Shown: in pieces, positions 25,770 to 33,382 of the stretch
Layout: every line of letters starts with the position of its first letter
How positions within the stretch are numbered: position 1 is the first letter of the stretch
Source: Rhodohalobacter sulfatireducens
Lineage (GTDB): Bacteria > Bacteroidota > Rhodothermia > Balneolales > Balneolaceae
Assembly (NCBI RefSeq): GCF_022012475.1
Contig: NZ_JAKLWS010000014.1
Location: 1 to 64,000 of the forward strand
Direction of reading: 5' to 3'
DNA: 64,000 nt
Position numbers and translations under genes: made by a program
Notes under the pieces: model-generated
What the model saw: only the letters and a program-made list of their open reading frames with translations
Told to the model about the DNA's origin: nothing
Database searches by the model: none

Positions 25770-26008
25770 AAATTTTGAGAACGCTTCAAAAAATCCCCCT
25801 TCGAAGGGGGAAAGCCCTGCTTCCGATCACGTTTTAAAATTTTAAAGAAGCAGAGCTTCTATCTGCCATTCCTAAGCAGGAGCTTAGGAATGAGTTAATT
25901 ATTTGAACAAAATTTTGATGCTTGAAGGACTTTCGCTCCGCTACAGACTCTCAAGGTCTCCTCTTAGCCATCGATAAACTCACGTGACTTAAAAACCGTC
26001 TAAAATTA
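25770..26008. repeat. Gap with palindrome and tight hairpins
   Basis: Contains the 16-bp palindrome CCCCCTTCGAAGGGGG (25795-25810), the hairpin AGAAGC-AGA-GCTTCT (25846-25860) and a perfect 11-bp stem CATTCCTAAGC-AGGA-GCTTAGGAATG (25867-25892). No gene is seen. These belong to the dispersed hairpin families described under findings. Confidence 0.7.
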
Positions 26009-26767
26009 ATGAAAAGCACTAAACTAACATTTCCGGGAAGCCGGAATGCTGAACTCTCGGCAAAAATGGATGAACCGGAACAAGGAATTTCGAGAGGAAC
26101 CGTTCTATTTGCACACTGTTTTACATGCAGTAAGAATCTTCGGGCCGTTAACAATATCAGTAAAGCTTTGACAGATCAAGGCTTTGGGGTTTTCAGATTT
26201 GATTTCACCGGACTCGGAGAGAGTGAAGGCGATTTTGCCGACACTAATTTCTCATCCAATGTAGATGACCTTGTAGCCGCTGCTAATTTTATGAAAATGG
26301 AGTGGGAATCACCCAAAATGTTGATGGGGCACTCCCTGGGTGGTGCGGCAGTTTTGCAGGCAGCACATCAAATTGAATCCGGTGAGGCGGTCGTAACAAT
26401 CGGTGCACCTTGTAATCCCGAGCATGTAACTCACCATCTGCTTGATAAAAGAGAGGAGATTGAAGAAAAGGGAGAAGCGAGAGTAAACCTTGCCGGGAGG
26501 ACTTTTACCATCAAGAAGCAGTTTTTAGATGATCTTGAAGAGCAAGTGATGGATAAGATCATCCGTAATTTAGACCGATCACTGCTCATCTTTCACTCTC
26601 CGATTGACCAAACCGTCGGGATTGACAACGCCGCTCACATCTACAAACTCGCCAAACATCCCAAGAGTTTTATCTCGCTGGATGACGCCGATCACCTGCT
26701 ATCAAACCAAGAGGATGCAAAATATATTGGGCTCGTGACGGCTGCCTGGGGAAGTCGGTATTTATAG
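26009..26767 (+). CDS. Alpha/beta hydrolase (OsmC-partner type)
   Basis: A 252-residue cytosolic serine hydrolase. The nucleophile elbow is GHSLGG (Ser109). The N-terminal blocks FAHCFTCSKNLRAV (34-47) and FDFTGLGESEGDF are those of hydrolases usually fused to, or next to, an OsmC domain that handles organic peroxides. An aspartate in SPIDQTVGI and the histidine in DDADHLL complete the likely triad. Here the protein stops after the hydrolase domain and no OsmC gene follows in the window, so any OsmC partner is elsewhere. Substrate unknown. Confidence 0.85.
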   Translation: MKSTKLTFPGSRNAELSAKMDEPEQGISRGTVLFAHCFTCSKNLRAVNNISKALTDQGFGVFRFDFTGLGESEGDFADTNFSSNVDDLVAAANFMKMEWESPKMLMGHSLGGAAVLQAAHQIESGEAVVTIGAPCNPEHVTHHLLDKREEIEEKGEARVNLAGRTFTIKKQFLDDLEEQVMDKIIRNLDRSLLIFHSPIDQTVGIDNAAHIYKLAKHPKSFISLDDADHLLSNQEDAKYIGLVTAAWGSRYL

Positions 26768-27123
26768 TAATGTGGCTTGCCAAAGGCAATGTGGCTAAAA
26801 CCACTTGTTGATATCACTATTAGGAATCGTCAGCTGAAGAAGACTGCAATAGATCCTCCGGCTTGTTGACCAATTTTTGCCGATATATTCTTGTGGGAAG
26901 ATTAAATCTTTCACTATCTCAACGAACTTCATCCCTGAAAAAAAATTTTTATCTATTACCGTTGACTTCAGTGAATGGAATAAAAGTGCGAAAAACTATA
27001 GGGCTTTAGCCCCATTTGTATGCGGTCAAATCAATTGCTGATTGCACTTTCGGGAACCTTCAGAATGTAAGCAAAAGGATTTAGATACTCCTGCAATCTT
27101 TCAGATCAATCGATATTGAGATA
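26768..27123. other. 356-nt gap with two small hairpins
   Basis: No gene is seen. The stretch holds TTGCC-AAA-GGCAA (26777-26789) flanked by a repeated AATGTGGCT, and GGGC-TTTA-GCCC (27001-27012). These look like further members of the tight-hairpin repeats. Confidence 0.5.
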
Positions 27124-27453
27124 TCACGCACACTTCACACACCTCGTGGTCCAGGGCATAAACTTTAGCCGACCGACAGGAATCGGATCTCCACATTTTA
27201 TGCAATCTCCATATTTTCCATCTTCCAGGTTATCCAAAGCCCGCTCAAGTTTTTGCAATCGGTTCTTTTGCTCTCTCAATGCAGCATCGTTAATGGTTTT
27301 ATTATTGATGGCATCCATGCGCGACAGGCGACCGTAGGCATTATCCGGTTCAACCGGTTTTGTCAACTCTTTTAACTGTTCAATTTCTTGTTTTGTCTCC
27401 TCCAGTTTATCGAGGATCACCTGTTTCATCTCTTCCCGTTCGGTTGCTTCCAT
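27124..27453 (-). CDS. TraR/DksA family zinc-finger regulator
   Basis: A 109-residue protein with a long N-terminal helical hairpin (about 1-75) and a C-terminal zinc finger CIKCGDPIPVGRLKF ... RCVKC (Cys-x2-Cys, 17 residues, Cys-x2-Cys). This is the DksA/TraR layout: the coiled coil enters the RNA polymerase secondary channel. The coiled-coil tip aspartates (LSRMDAINNK, a variant of the DxxDxA motif) are only partly conserved. It is shorter than DksA (about 150) and nearer the short DksA-like proteins. It stands alone on the minus strand. Confidence 0.82.
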   Translation of the reverse strand: MEATEREEMKQVILDKLEETKQEIEQLKELTKPVEPDNAYGRLSRMDAINNKTINDAALREQKNRLQKLERALDNLEDGKYGDCIKCGDPIPVGRLKFMPWTTRCVKCA

Positions 27454-27588
27454 AGTTTTATTAGAATGGTTGATTGCTGAACGCCTAAAATAGTATGAAC
27501 CTAAGGATATTAAAATATTTTGAACCCCAATTTGCTAAACGCAGATCAGAATAGAACCGGTAAGAAATTCCTATTCTAAATCATCTAT

Positions 27589-28449
27589 ATGACTCACTTT
27601 GAATATCCAAAGAATCATTCAGTGATCTACAGATACAGAAACCCCGAGCTCGGAGGACAGATTCTGCTGGCTAATCAGCAAGCAGATCTTCATCCCTACA
27701 AAAATGACGATTTTTTTAAAGTGATCTGGAATAAGGGATCAGACTTTTCATTTGAAATTGACGGACAACGCATTTCTCTTAAAAAAAATCAGCTGATCTG
27801 TCTCACTCCCCTACAAAATCCTGATTATTCAACATTTGACAGCGAATACTATATTCTGCTATTTAATCGCGAATTTTACTGTATTCACGAAAATGATGAT
27901 GAAGTATCTTGTGAGGGATTACTCTTTTGGGGATCTTCTGAACGGCCGGTGGTTCAACTAAATGAGGAGGAAAAACCCAAATTTGAAACTCTTTTCCAGG
28001 TTTTTGAAGATGAATTAAATACACGTGATAACATCCAGGGAGAGATGCTTCGCATGCTTTTGAAACGGCTTATCATAAAAAGTACCCGGCTTGCACGTAA
28101 ACAATTTTTCCCTCAGAATCTTGGCAAGAAGAATACTGAACTGATCCGGCAGTTCAACATTTTGGTAGAACAGCATTACAGGGATTGTCATCAAGTGAGT
28201 GATTATGCAGAATTGCTGCACAAGTCGCCCAAAACCTTGTCGAATCTGTTTGCCGAAGCCGGCCAGAAAACTCCTTTACAGTTGATTCATCATCGTCTTG
28301 TATTGGAGGCAAAGCGTCAGTTACTGAATACAGAGAAGCTTGCAAAAGAGATCGCCTTTGAACTGGGGTTTGACGAACCGGCTCATTTCAGTCGTTTCTT
28401 CAAAAAAGAGACGGGGAAGTCACCCTCTCAATACCGTAACATCTCCTGA
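27589..28449 (+). CDS. AraC family transcriptional regulator
   Basis: A 286-residue regulator with an N-terminal cupin-like sensing part (residues about 15-110, with ILLANQQADLH and the ISLKKNQLICLTP strand) and a C-terminal double helix-turn-helix (about 190-285). Recognition blocks are SDYAELLHKSPKTLSNLFAEA and KEIAFELGFDEPAHFSRFFKKETGKSPSQYR, given here as two separate motifs around residues 205 and 255. It probably controls the membrane protein and AhpD-like genes 220 nt downstream on the same strand. The ligand cannot be told from the sequence. Confidence 0.88.
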   Translation: MTHFEYPKNHSVIYRYRNPELGGQILLANQQADLHPYKNDDFFKVIWNKGSDFSFEIDGQRISLKKNQLICLTPLQNPDYSTFDSEYYILLFNREFYCIHENDDEVSCEGLLFWGSSERPVVQLNEEEKPKFETLFQVFEDELNTRDNIQGEMLRMLLKRLIIKSTRLARKQFFPQNLGKKNTELIRQFNILVEQHYRDCHQVSDYAELLHKSPKTLSNLFAEAGQKTPLQLIHHRLVLEAKRQLLNTEKLAKEIAFELGFDEPAHFSRFFKKETGKSPSQYRNIS

Positions 28450-28544
28450 AATATCAATGAAGGGAAAAATTGGTAAGGATCAGGGAAGGTCTGCCATTCG
28501 CATTACTACTCCATTCACCTATCATCATACTGAACTAATAGAAA

Positions 28545-28651
28545 GAGGGTTTTGAAATACCCGTCAGAACGCTGTTTTTGCGGTCAGACGGGTAACCCAA
28601 GATAACCATCTGACGGCAAAATCAGCCGTCTGATGGGGCTTCAAAGCTCTC
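28545..28651. repeat. Short two-hairpin element, copy 2
   Basis: Ends are inverted: GAGGGTTTTGAA at the left and TTCAAAGCTCTC at the right. Inside are two hairpins: CCCGTCAGAACGC/GCGGTCAGACGGG (28560-28592) and CCATCTGACGGC/GCCGTCTGATGG (28606-28637). The design matches the element at 12056-12188 with the two hairpins in swapped order. It lies 21 nt before the next gene, so its transcript would carry these structures in its leader. Confidence 0.65.
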
Positions 28652-28672
28652 GTAAACAAATCAAACATCGCT

Positions 28673-29107
28673 ATGAAAAAACTAAACTGGACAAAAGCAA
28701 TCATTGCCGGAGTTTTAGGCACTATACTATTTGATATCGTTGGACTCATCTTTACAGGCCAATGGTGGGATATTCCCGGGCTGCTCGGTCAAAAAACCGG
28801 GCTCGGTTTTGTTTATGGAATCTTTGGTCATTACGGGAACGGTGTACTGCTTGCTATTCTCTACAGTGCCATTGCACCTCATCTCTGGGGACCTCACTGG
28901 GTACGTCCGTTCATCTTTGTAACCGCTGAGACGATCGCCCTTGTATGGCTGTTTATGCTTCCGTTGCTCGGCGCCGGAGTGGCCGGGTTGAATCAATCCG
29001 CTATGACGCCTGTAGTAACACTGCTTCGCCACTTTGCCTTTGCGATTCCTCTGATCTTCCTGGTCAACCAGGATTTGAAACAACCGGAAAAAACAATTTC
29101 CAGCTAA
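28673..29107 (+). CDS. Four-helix membrane protein
   Basis: A 144-residue protein with four hydrophobic segments (about 9-28, 45-65, 78-100 and 112-132) and a short basic tail. The second and third segments are linked by a tryptophan/proline-rich loop (HLWGPHWVRP). It has the look of the small uncharacterised membrane proteins often found with AraC regulators and DoxX-like or AhpD-like genes; the family could not be fixed. It may be distantly related to the protein at 1025. It lies between the AraC gene and an AhpD-like gene on the same strand. Confidence 0.68.
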   Translation: MKKLNWTKAIIAGVLGTILFDIVGLIFTGQWWDIPGLLGQKTGLGFVYGIFGHYGNGVLLAILYSAIAPHLWGPHWVRPFIFVTAETIALVWLFMLPLLGAGVAGLNQSAMTPVVTLLRHFAFAIPLIFLVNQDLKQPEKTISS

Positions 29108-29141
29108 CTTACGCCCATGTTAATAATCCATTCAGGAGTGT

Positions 29142-29157
29142 CCCCCTTCGAAGGGGG
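29142..29157. repeat. 16-bp palindrome CCCCCTTCGAAGGGGG
   Basis: A perfect 16-bp palindrome. The same core is found at 25795, 30334 and, shortened to 14 bases, at 39674. All four copies are intergenic. Confidence 0.8.
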
Positions 29158-29254
29158 CAATGGGGGATGATCCCACAAGGCTCAGCTTTGATTTTTAAAT
29201 ATAATCTCAACAAAAAACTACAAATAACAATCAATCATAAATCCATAAATCATT

Positions 29255-29812
29255 ATGAACTTTACAATCTATAATACAGACAACGCACCTGAAAAATCGA
29301 AACCATTATTAAATGCAGCCAAAGAGAGTTTTGGTTTTGTCCCCAATCTCCTGGGCGAGTTTGCAGAAGCTCCGGCCGTTTTGGAAGGCTATCTGAAGCT
29401 CAACGAAATCGTTGGGAAAACCAGTTTCACTGCTCAAGAACAGCAACTGGCCATCTTAACTGTAAGCATCGAAAATGAGTGCCATTACTGCTCAGCCATT
29501 CATTCAACAATTCTGAAAAATCAACTGAATGTTGATGAGCAGATTGTGAATGCCGTTCGAAACGGTGAACCAGTTCAGCATGAAAAGTACAGTGCACTAG
29601 TGAATTATGTACGGAGCGTAGTACGTAAACGCGGTTTCGTAGATGATTCCGAAATTAAATCATTCACCGATGCCGGTTATACCAAACAAAATGTGCTGGA
29701 AGTAAACCTGATTACAGCACTGAAAACAATCAGTAATTACACCAATCACATTGCTGACACACCTCTTGATGAAGCATTCGAAGCTGAAAAAGTGGAGTTT
29801 GCCACGGTGTAA
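29255..29812 (+). CDS. AhpD-like carboxymuconolactone decarboxylase family
   Basis: A 185-residue helical protein. The redox motif NECHYCSAIHS (Cys76, Cys79, His83) is that of AhpD-like alkylhydroperoxidases; QQLAILTVSIENEC before it and NVLEVNLITALKTISNYTNHIA after it are typical of the family. It probably reduces peroxides with a thiol donor. It follows the membrane protein gene by 147 nt and ends in a rho-independent terminator. The AraC regulator upstream is its likely controller. Confidence 0.87.
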   Translation: MNFTIYNTDNAPEKSKPLLNAAKESFGFVPNLLGEFAEAPAVLEGYLKLNEIVGKTSFTAQEQQLAILTVSIENECHYCSAIHSTILKNQLNVDEQIVNAVRNGEPVQHEKYSALVNYVRSVVRKRGFVDDSEIKSFTDAGYTKQNVLEVNLITALKTISNYTNHIADTPLDEAFEAEKVEFATV

Positions 29813-29835
29813 TAAATAATCACAATAATCCATTT

Positions 29836-29870
29836 AAGCCCGGTTCAGATCGAATCGGGCTTTTTTTTTA
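29836..29870 (+). terminator. Terminator after the AhpD-like gene
   Basis: AAGCCCG pairs with CGGGCTT (29836-29862) and is followed by eight T. It ends the plus-strand AraC-region transcript just before the convergent ridA gene. Confidence 0.85.
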
Positions 29871-30314
29871 TTTAACAGCCACCAACTTGATCTCTACTTT
29901 TGCATCTCTGGGAATTCTTGAAACCTCCACCACCCCTCTTGCCGGTTTGCTTTCTGAAAAGTATTCGGCGTAGATTTCGTTAAAAGATGAACAATCATCC
30001 AGATCGCTGAGATATACATCCACGGAAACAACATCTTGCATTGTAAAACCGGCTTCTTCCAAAACAGCTTTTAGATTATTAAGTGCCTGCCGGGCCTGGA
30101 TTTCAAGATCTTCACCGGCCATTTCCCCGGTTCCGGGAACCAATCCAATCTGACCAGCTGCATAGAGCGTATTACCGACCATAATCGCCTGGCTGTAGGG
30201 ACCGATGGCAGCGGGGGCACTCTCGGATTGAATGATCGTGCGCTGGGAGGGTTCTTCTGAACACGAGTATATGAGGAAAAGTAGAACTGGGTAGATTAAA
30301 ATGTGCTTTTTCAT
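29868..30314 (-). CDS. RidA family protein with lipoprotein signal
   Basis: A 148-residue protein of the RidA/YjgF family, which hydrolyses reactive enamine and imine products of PLP enzymes. Family marks are APAAIGPYSQAI, LYAAGQIGLVPGTGEM, and the C-terminal catalytic arginine in SKPARGVVEV. Unlike usual cytosolic RidA, it opens with a lipoprotein signal (residues 2-17, IYSC; Cys18), which would place it on the outer face of a membrane. It is downstream of an exported class V PLP enzyme (43 nt), so the two probably act together outside the cytoplasm. Confidence 0.85.
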   Translation of the reverse strand: MKKHILIYPVLLFLIYSCSEEPSQRTIIQSESAPAAIGPYSQAIMVGNTLYAAGQIGLVPGTGEMAGEDLEIQARQALNNLKAVLEEAGFTMQDVVSVDVYLSDLDDCSSFNEIYAEYFSESKPARGVVEVSRIPRDAKVEIKLVAVK

Positions 30315-30333
30315 GAGTTTTGTTTTTTGATTT

Positions 30334-30349
30334 CCCCCTTCGAAGGGGG
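30334..30349. repeat. 16-bp palindrome CCCCCTTCGAAGGGGG
   Basis: Copy of the dispersed palindrome, placed between the ridA start (30314) and the class V aminotransferase stop (30357), so it would lie in the intercistronic RNA of that pair. Confidence 0.8.
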
Positions 30350-30356
30350 GATTTCA

Positions 30357-31649
30357 TTACAATCCATTCTTTATGACCTTCTGCATAGCCATGGTAAACC
30401 GGTCCAGCTCTTCCATGGTGGTGTATACATTTGGTGTGACACGAATTCCCTCGAACTCGGTATGCATAATGGGTGTGACCAGGATATGATGTTCATCCCA
30501 TAAATAATTCGAAAGATCCCTGCTGTCTATACCTTTGATCTGGGCTGTGGCAATACCGCAGGCATATTTAGGATCACGGCTGGTGTGCAATACAAATTTT
30601 TCATGATCTATTACCCGATCAACCCACACATCGGTCAGGTATTTCATCCGGGCACCTTTCCGCTCCGGACCTATGGTTTGATGAAATGTCAACGCCTCGG
30701 CAATGGCCAGGAAATTAGCAATTGGGTGCGTGCCAATCTCCTCAAATTTTCGAATATCATCGCTTTTCTGTTCGGGAGCTGCCATCAGCGGCCACAAATC
30801 TTCTATTTTATCTTTCTTTACATAAAGCATCCCCGAACCGATGGGGGCAAACAACCACTTGTGCAAACTTGTAGCGTAATAGTCGCAGTCGAGATCGGAA
30901 TGGTCAAAATCCCAGTGAGCATAGCTATGTGCACCGTCTACGATCACAGGGATTCCTTTTTCACGAGCCATGTTCACAACTTTATTTACAGGGAGAATTT
31001 GGCCTGTAATATTGATGATATGACACATCAGGATAAGTTTAGTATTCGGGGTGATATTCTCCTCAAACAATCGAACGATCTCGTCATCATCTTCTGTCGG
31101 AATTGGCAATGAAAATTGTTTGAGTTTGATTCCCTCCCGCCGTTCACGTTGTTTAAAGGTATTGATCATTCGCGGGTAGTCGTGAGTGGTTGTCAGCACT
31201 TCATCTCCCTCTTCCAGGTCGAAACCGAACTGACAAATTTGCAACCCCTCGGAAGCATTTCGGGTAATGGCAATCTCTTCAGGGTCCACTCCAAAATTAC
31301 CGGCAATTCGCTGCCTCACTGCCTCTTTTTGTGGTTCCAGTACTCTCCACATCGTATAAACCGGTGCCTCATTCATATAATCCAGGTGACGCTTCATGGC
31401 CGACTGAACCATTTCCGGTGCCGGGCTCACTCCACCATTATTCAGGTTGATTAGGCTGCGGTCAACCGTAAACGCATGTTGAACTGTGTGCCAGAAATCC
31501 TCATTACGGGCAATTTCATCAGGGCTGCCGGAATATTGTTTCAAATCCTTCGCAACTGCCTCTGAGTTTTCCGGGTTGAGAAATGGCGCTACGGTCATAG
31601 CCGCAGCCGTTCCGCCCATTTTTTGCAAAAATTGTTTCCTGTTGATCAT
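30357..31649 (-). CDS. Exported class V PLP enzyme (IPN-epimerase-like)
   Basis: A 430-residue fold-type I PLP enzyme of the aminotransferase class V family. It shows ARNASEGL-type cofactor contacts (ITRNASEGLQI), the aspartate-histidine stretch PVIVDGAHSYAH and the Schiff-base lysine in YYATSLHKWLFAP. The closest look is to isopenicillin-N epimerase-like proteins, but the reaction is unknown. I start it at 31649 (MINRKQFLQKMGGTAAAM) because this gives a Tat-like signal with an Arg-Lys variant; the longer frame to 31745 adds 32 residues of non-signal sequence. Tat export would suit a cofactor-bound enzyme. RidA follows it. Confidence 0.8.
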   Translation of the reverse strand: MINRKQFLQKMGGTAAAMTVAPFLNPENSEAVAKDLKQYSGSPDEIARNEDFWHTVQHAFTVDRSLINLNNGGVSPAPEMVQSAMKRHLDYMNEAPVYTMWRVLEPQKEAVRQRIAGNFGVDPEEIAITRNASEGLQICQFGFDLEEGDEVLTTTHDYPRMINTFKQRERREGIKLKQFSLPIPTEDDDEIVRLFEENITPNTKLILMCHIINITGQILPVNKVVNMAREKGIPVIVDGAHSYAHWDFDHSDLDCDYYATSLHKWLFAPIGSGMLYVKKDKIEDLWPLMAAPEQKSDDIRKFEEIGTHPIANFLAIAEALTFHQTIGPERKGARMKYLTDVWVDRVIDHEKFVLHTSRDPKYACGIATAQIKGIDSRDLSNYLWDEHHILVTPIMHTEFEGIRVTPNVYTTMEELDRFTMAMQKVIKNGL

Positions 31650-31762
31650 ATCCAATCGTTTTGATTTGATTTCATCCAAATAACAAAATGATGGGCAGAT
31701 CTGAAAGATTTTTAAACGAAATGGTTTTAGATTATTCCAATTCATCTAAGAAAGAAATAATC

Positions 31763-33160
31763 TCAGCGACCCGCATACCTCGACTCGGGACTTCTGAATT
31801 GAAAGTCTTCCAGGTCTTTTTCTGATGTGAATGAGATTTCAAGGGGAACCGTCTCGGGATCAGTTGGCTGATTTGTATCAAGTGCCGATACAGAGCCGGT
31901 GGATTCGCCTGATATGGATGCACCTTCAGAACTTGTTATCATCACATTGCCGGAATCAAACCCGGATATAACAGTCGGAAATTGATCTCCTGAAACCAGC
32001 CCATAGATTTGAAAATGATTAGAATGCTGTGACAACTCCTCACCACTCATTGCTCTCAACATTTTACCGTCAGGTCTGTTTTTAACATCAAAAGATCCTT
32101 CACAGGGTCTGCCATTCAAAGGCCTGACAAGGAATAATGTAGTGTTTTCCTCTTTAGCCGTCACAACAATAACAAGATCACCTGCTTCATTCACTTTCCA
32201 CGCACTGCTGGCCGGTACCTCCCTGCCATCAAACGTGATGTTTCCGCTTCCCATTTCAGCCAGGTCGCTATCACGGAGTAACGAAATAATGAATAACGGA
32301 CCTGCAAAATGATCTACCTGTGAGGCTGATACAACCGGGAGTGTTTCGAACTTTTGCATGGGCAGAGCCGGTGTTTCACGCACATTTTCTATTTCTACGG
32401 TGTACTCTTCACCCTCAAATATCAGTTGACTTCGTACCAGTCCACCTTTCCCTTCAATTTGTTTAAGCATTCGTTTGACTATCAGATCATCGATCAGAGC
32501 AAAATTATAGGGCGGAATTCGATTTTCCTTAAATGGTTCATACTGGAAAGGGAGCGGAGAAAACGGTAACTCTTCTGATAGCCATAGATGCAATTCGTAA
32601 GAAACATCTGTATTCGAAATTTCAGATCCACCACTGTCGTAGTTCGTCTGAGTGTATTCCACATCTCCTATAAAATGATTGGAGTTGAATCCCCGGACGG
32701 TTACTTGCTGTCCTGTATTTTCAACTGATACACTCAGGTTACTGATGCTCCAGCTTGAACTCCCCGGTTCCTCTGAGGCTTTGGTTAACTCCTCATCAAC
32801 ATACCTCACTCCCTCTTCGGGTATAATATTATCCCGGATTTCTATAAAGTTTGTACCGATCTCATCATCCCAATTTTGTATAACTCCTACCTCACCATTC
32901 GTCAACGGACCAGAGATCCGTTCGCCGGGTTGATATTCACTGTCATCATACTCAGGATCGAGAACCGGAGTGGTAGAGATTTCATGGGATTCAAGAATAG
33001 ATGTTCCATCTTCAGCTACCCTGAGACTCAAAACCATGTCTTCATTACAACTCGGACAGAGGTATGGAAATTCATACATCATAGGTGGCTGAACTGGTTG
33101 AGCGAGTAATGATCCAAAGCTAATGAAAAGAAAAATGAGGAGAGATTGAACAACACGCAT
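31763..33160 (-). CDS. Secreted protein of unknown family
   Basis: A 465-residue protein starting at the ATG at 33160, with a signal peptide (about 1-21, ending LLAQ); an upstream in-frame ATG at 33199 adds 13 polar residues. Early in the mature part is a CPSC pair (YLCPSCNEDM), possibly metal-binding. The rest is acidic, rich in beta-strand patterns and ends DFQFRSPESRYAGR. No domain was recognised and no catalytic motif stands out. It precedes the class V PLP enzyme by about 110 nt on the same strand. Confidence 0.65.
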   Translation of the reverse strand: MRVVQSLLIFLFISFGSLLAQPVQPPMMYEFPYLCPSCNEDMVLSLRVAEDGTSILESHEISTTPVLDPEYDDSEYQPGERISGPLTNGEVGVIQNWDDEIGTNFIEIRDNIIPEEGVRYVDEELTKASEEPGSSSWSISNLSVSVENTGQQVTVRGFNSNHFIGDVEYTQTNYDSGGSEISNTDVSYELHLWLSEELPFSPLPFQYEPFKENRIPPYNFALIDDLIVKRMLKQIEGKGGLVRSQLIFEGEEYTVEIENVRETPALPMQKFETLPVVSASQVDHFAGPLFIISLLRDSDLAEMGSGNITFDGREVPASSAWKVNEAGDLVIVVTAKEENTTLFLVRPLNGRPCEGSFDVKNRPDGKMLRAMSGEELSQHSNHFQIYGLVSGDQFPTVISGFDSGNVMITSSEGASISGESTGSVSALDTNQPTDPETVPLEISFTSEKDLEDFQFRSPESRYAGR

Positions 33161-33382
33161 AGTATTTAGTTTTTTTGAGTCATTTGATTGAGGCAACAAA
33201 TTGTACCAAATGAACTTCTAATGAATGAATTTTGGATTGGCAGGTTTTTATCTACCGTCAATATTCACTTTTAGATACGATAGGCTAAACCCAAACAGTT
33301 CACATTAGAATCGAAACTGCTTGATATACAATTAAATAACCATTTTTATCGCTTTTCAAACTTTCACCGCAATAAAATGAGT
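33161..33382. other. Short gap without recognised features
   Basis: I see no gene, hairpin or clear terminator in this AT-rich stretch between the secreted protein gene and the sulfatase gene. Confidence 0.3.

Noticed and set aside
30585-31112. A 175-residue plus-strand frame antisense to the class V PLP gene
   Set aside because: Shadow of a strongly supported gene, with no recognisable motif.
30357-31745. Assignment of the class V PLP enzyme as EgtE
   Set aside because: It carries an export signal and lies 25 kb from egtB/egtD; the class V fold alone does not support EgtE.
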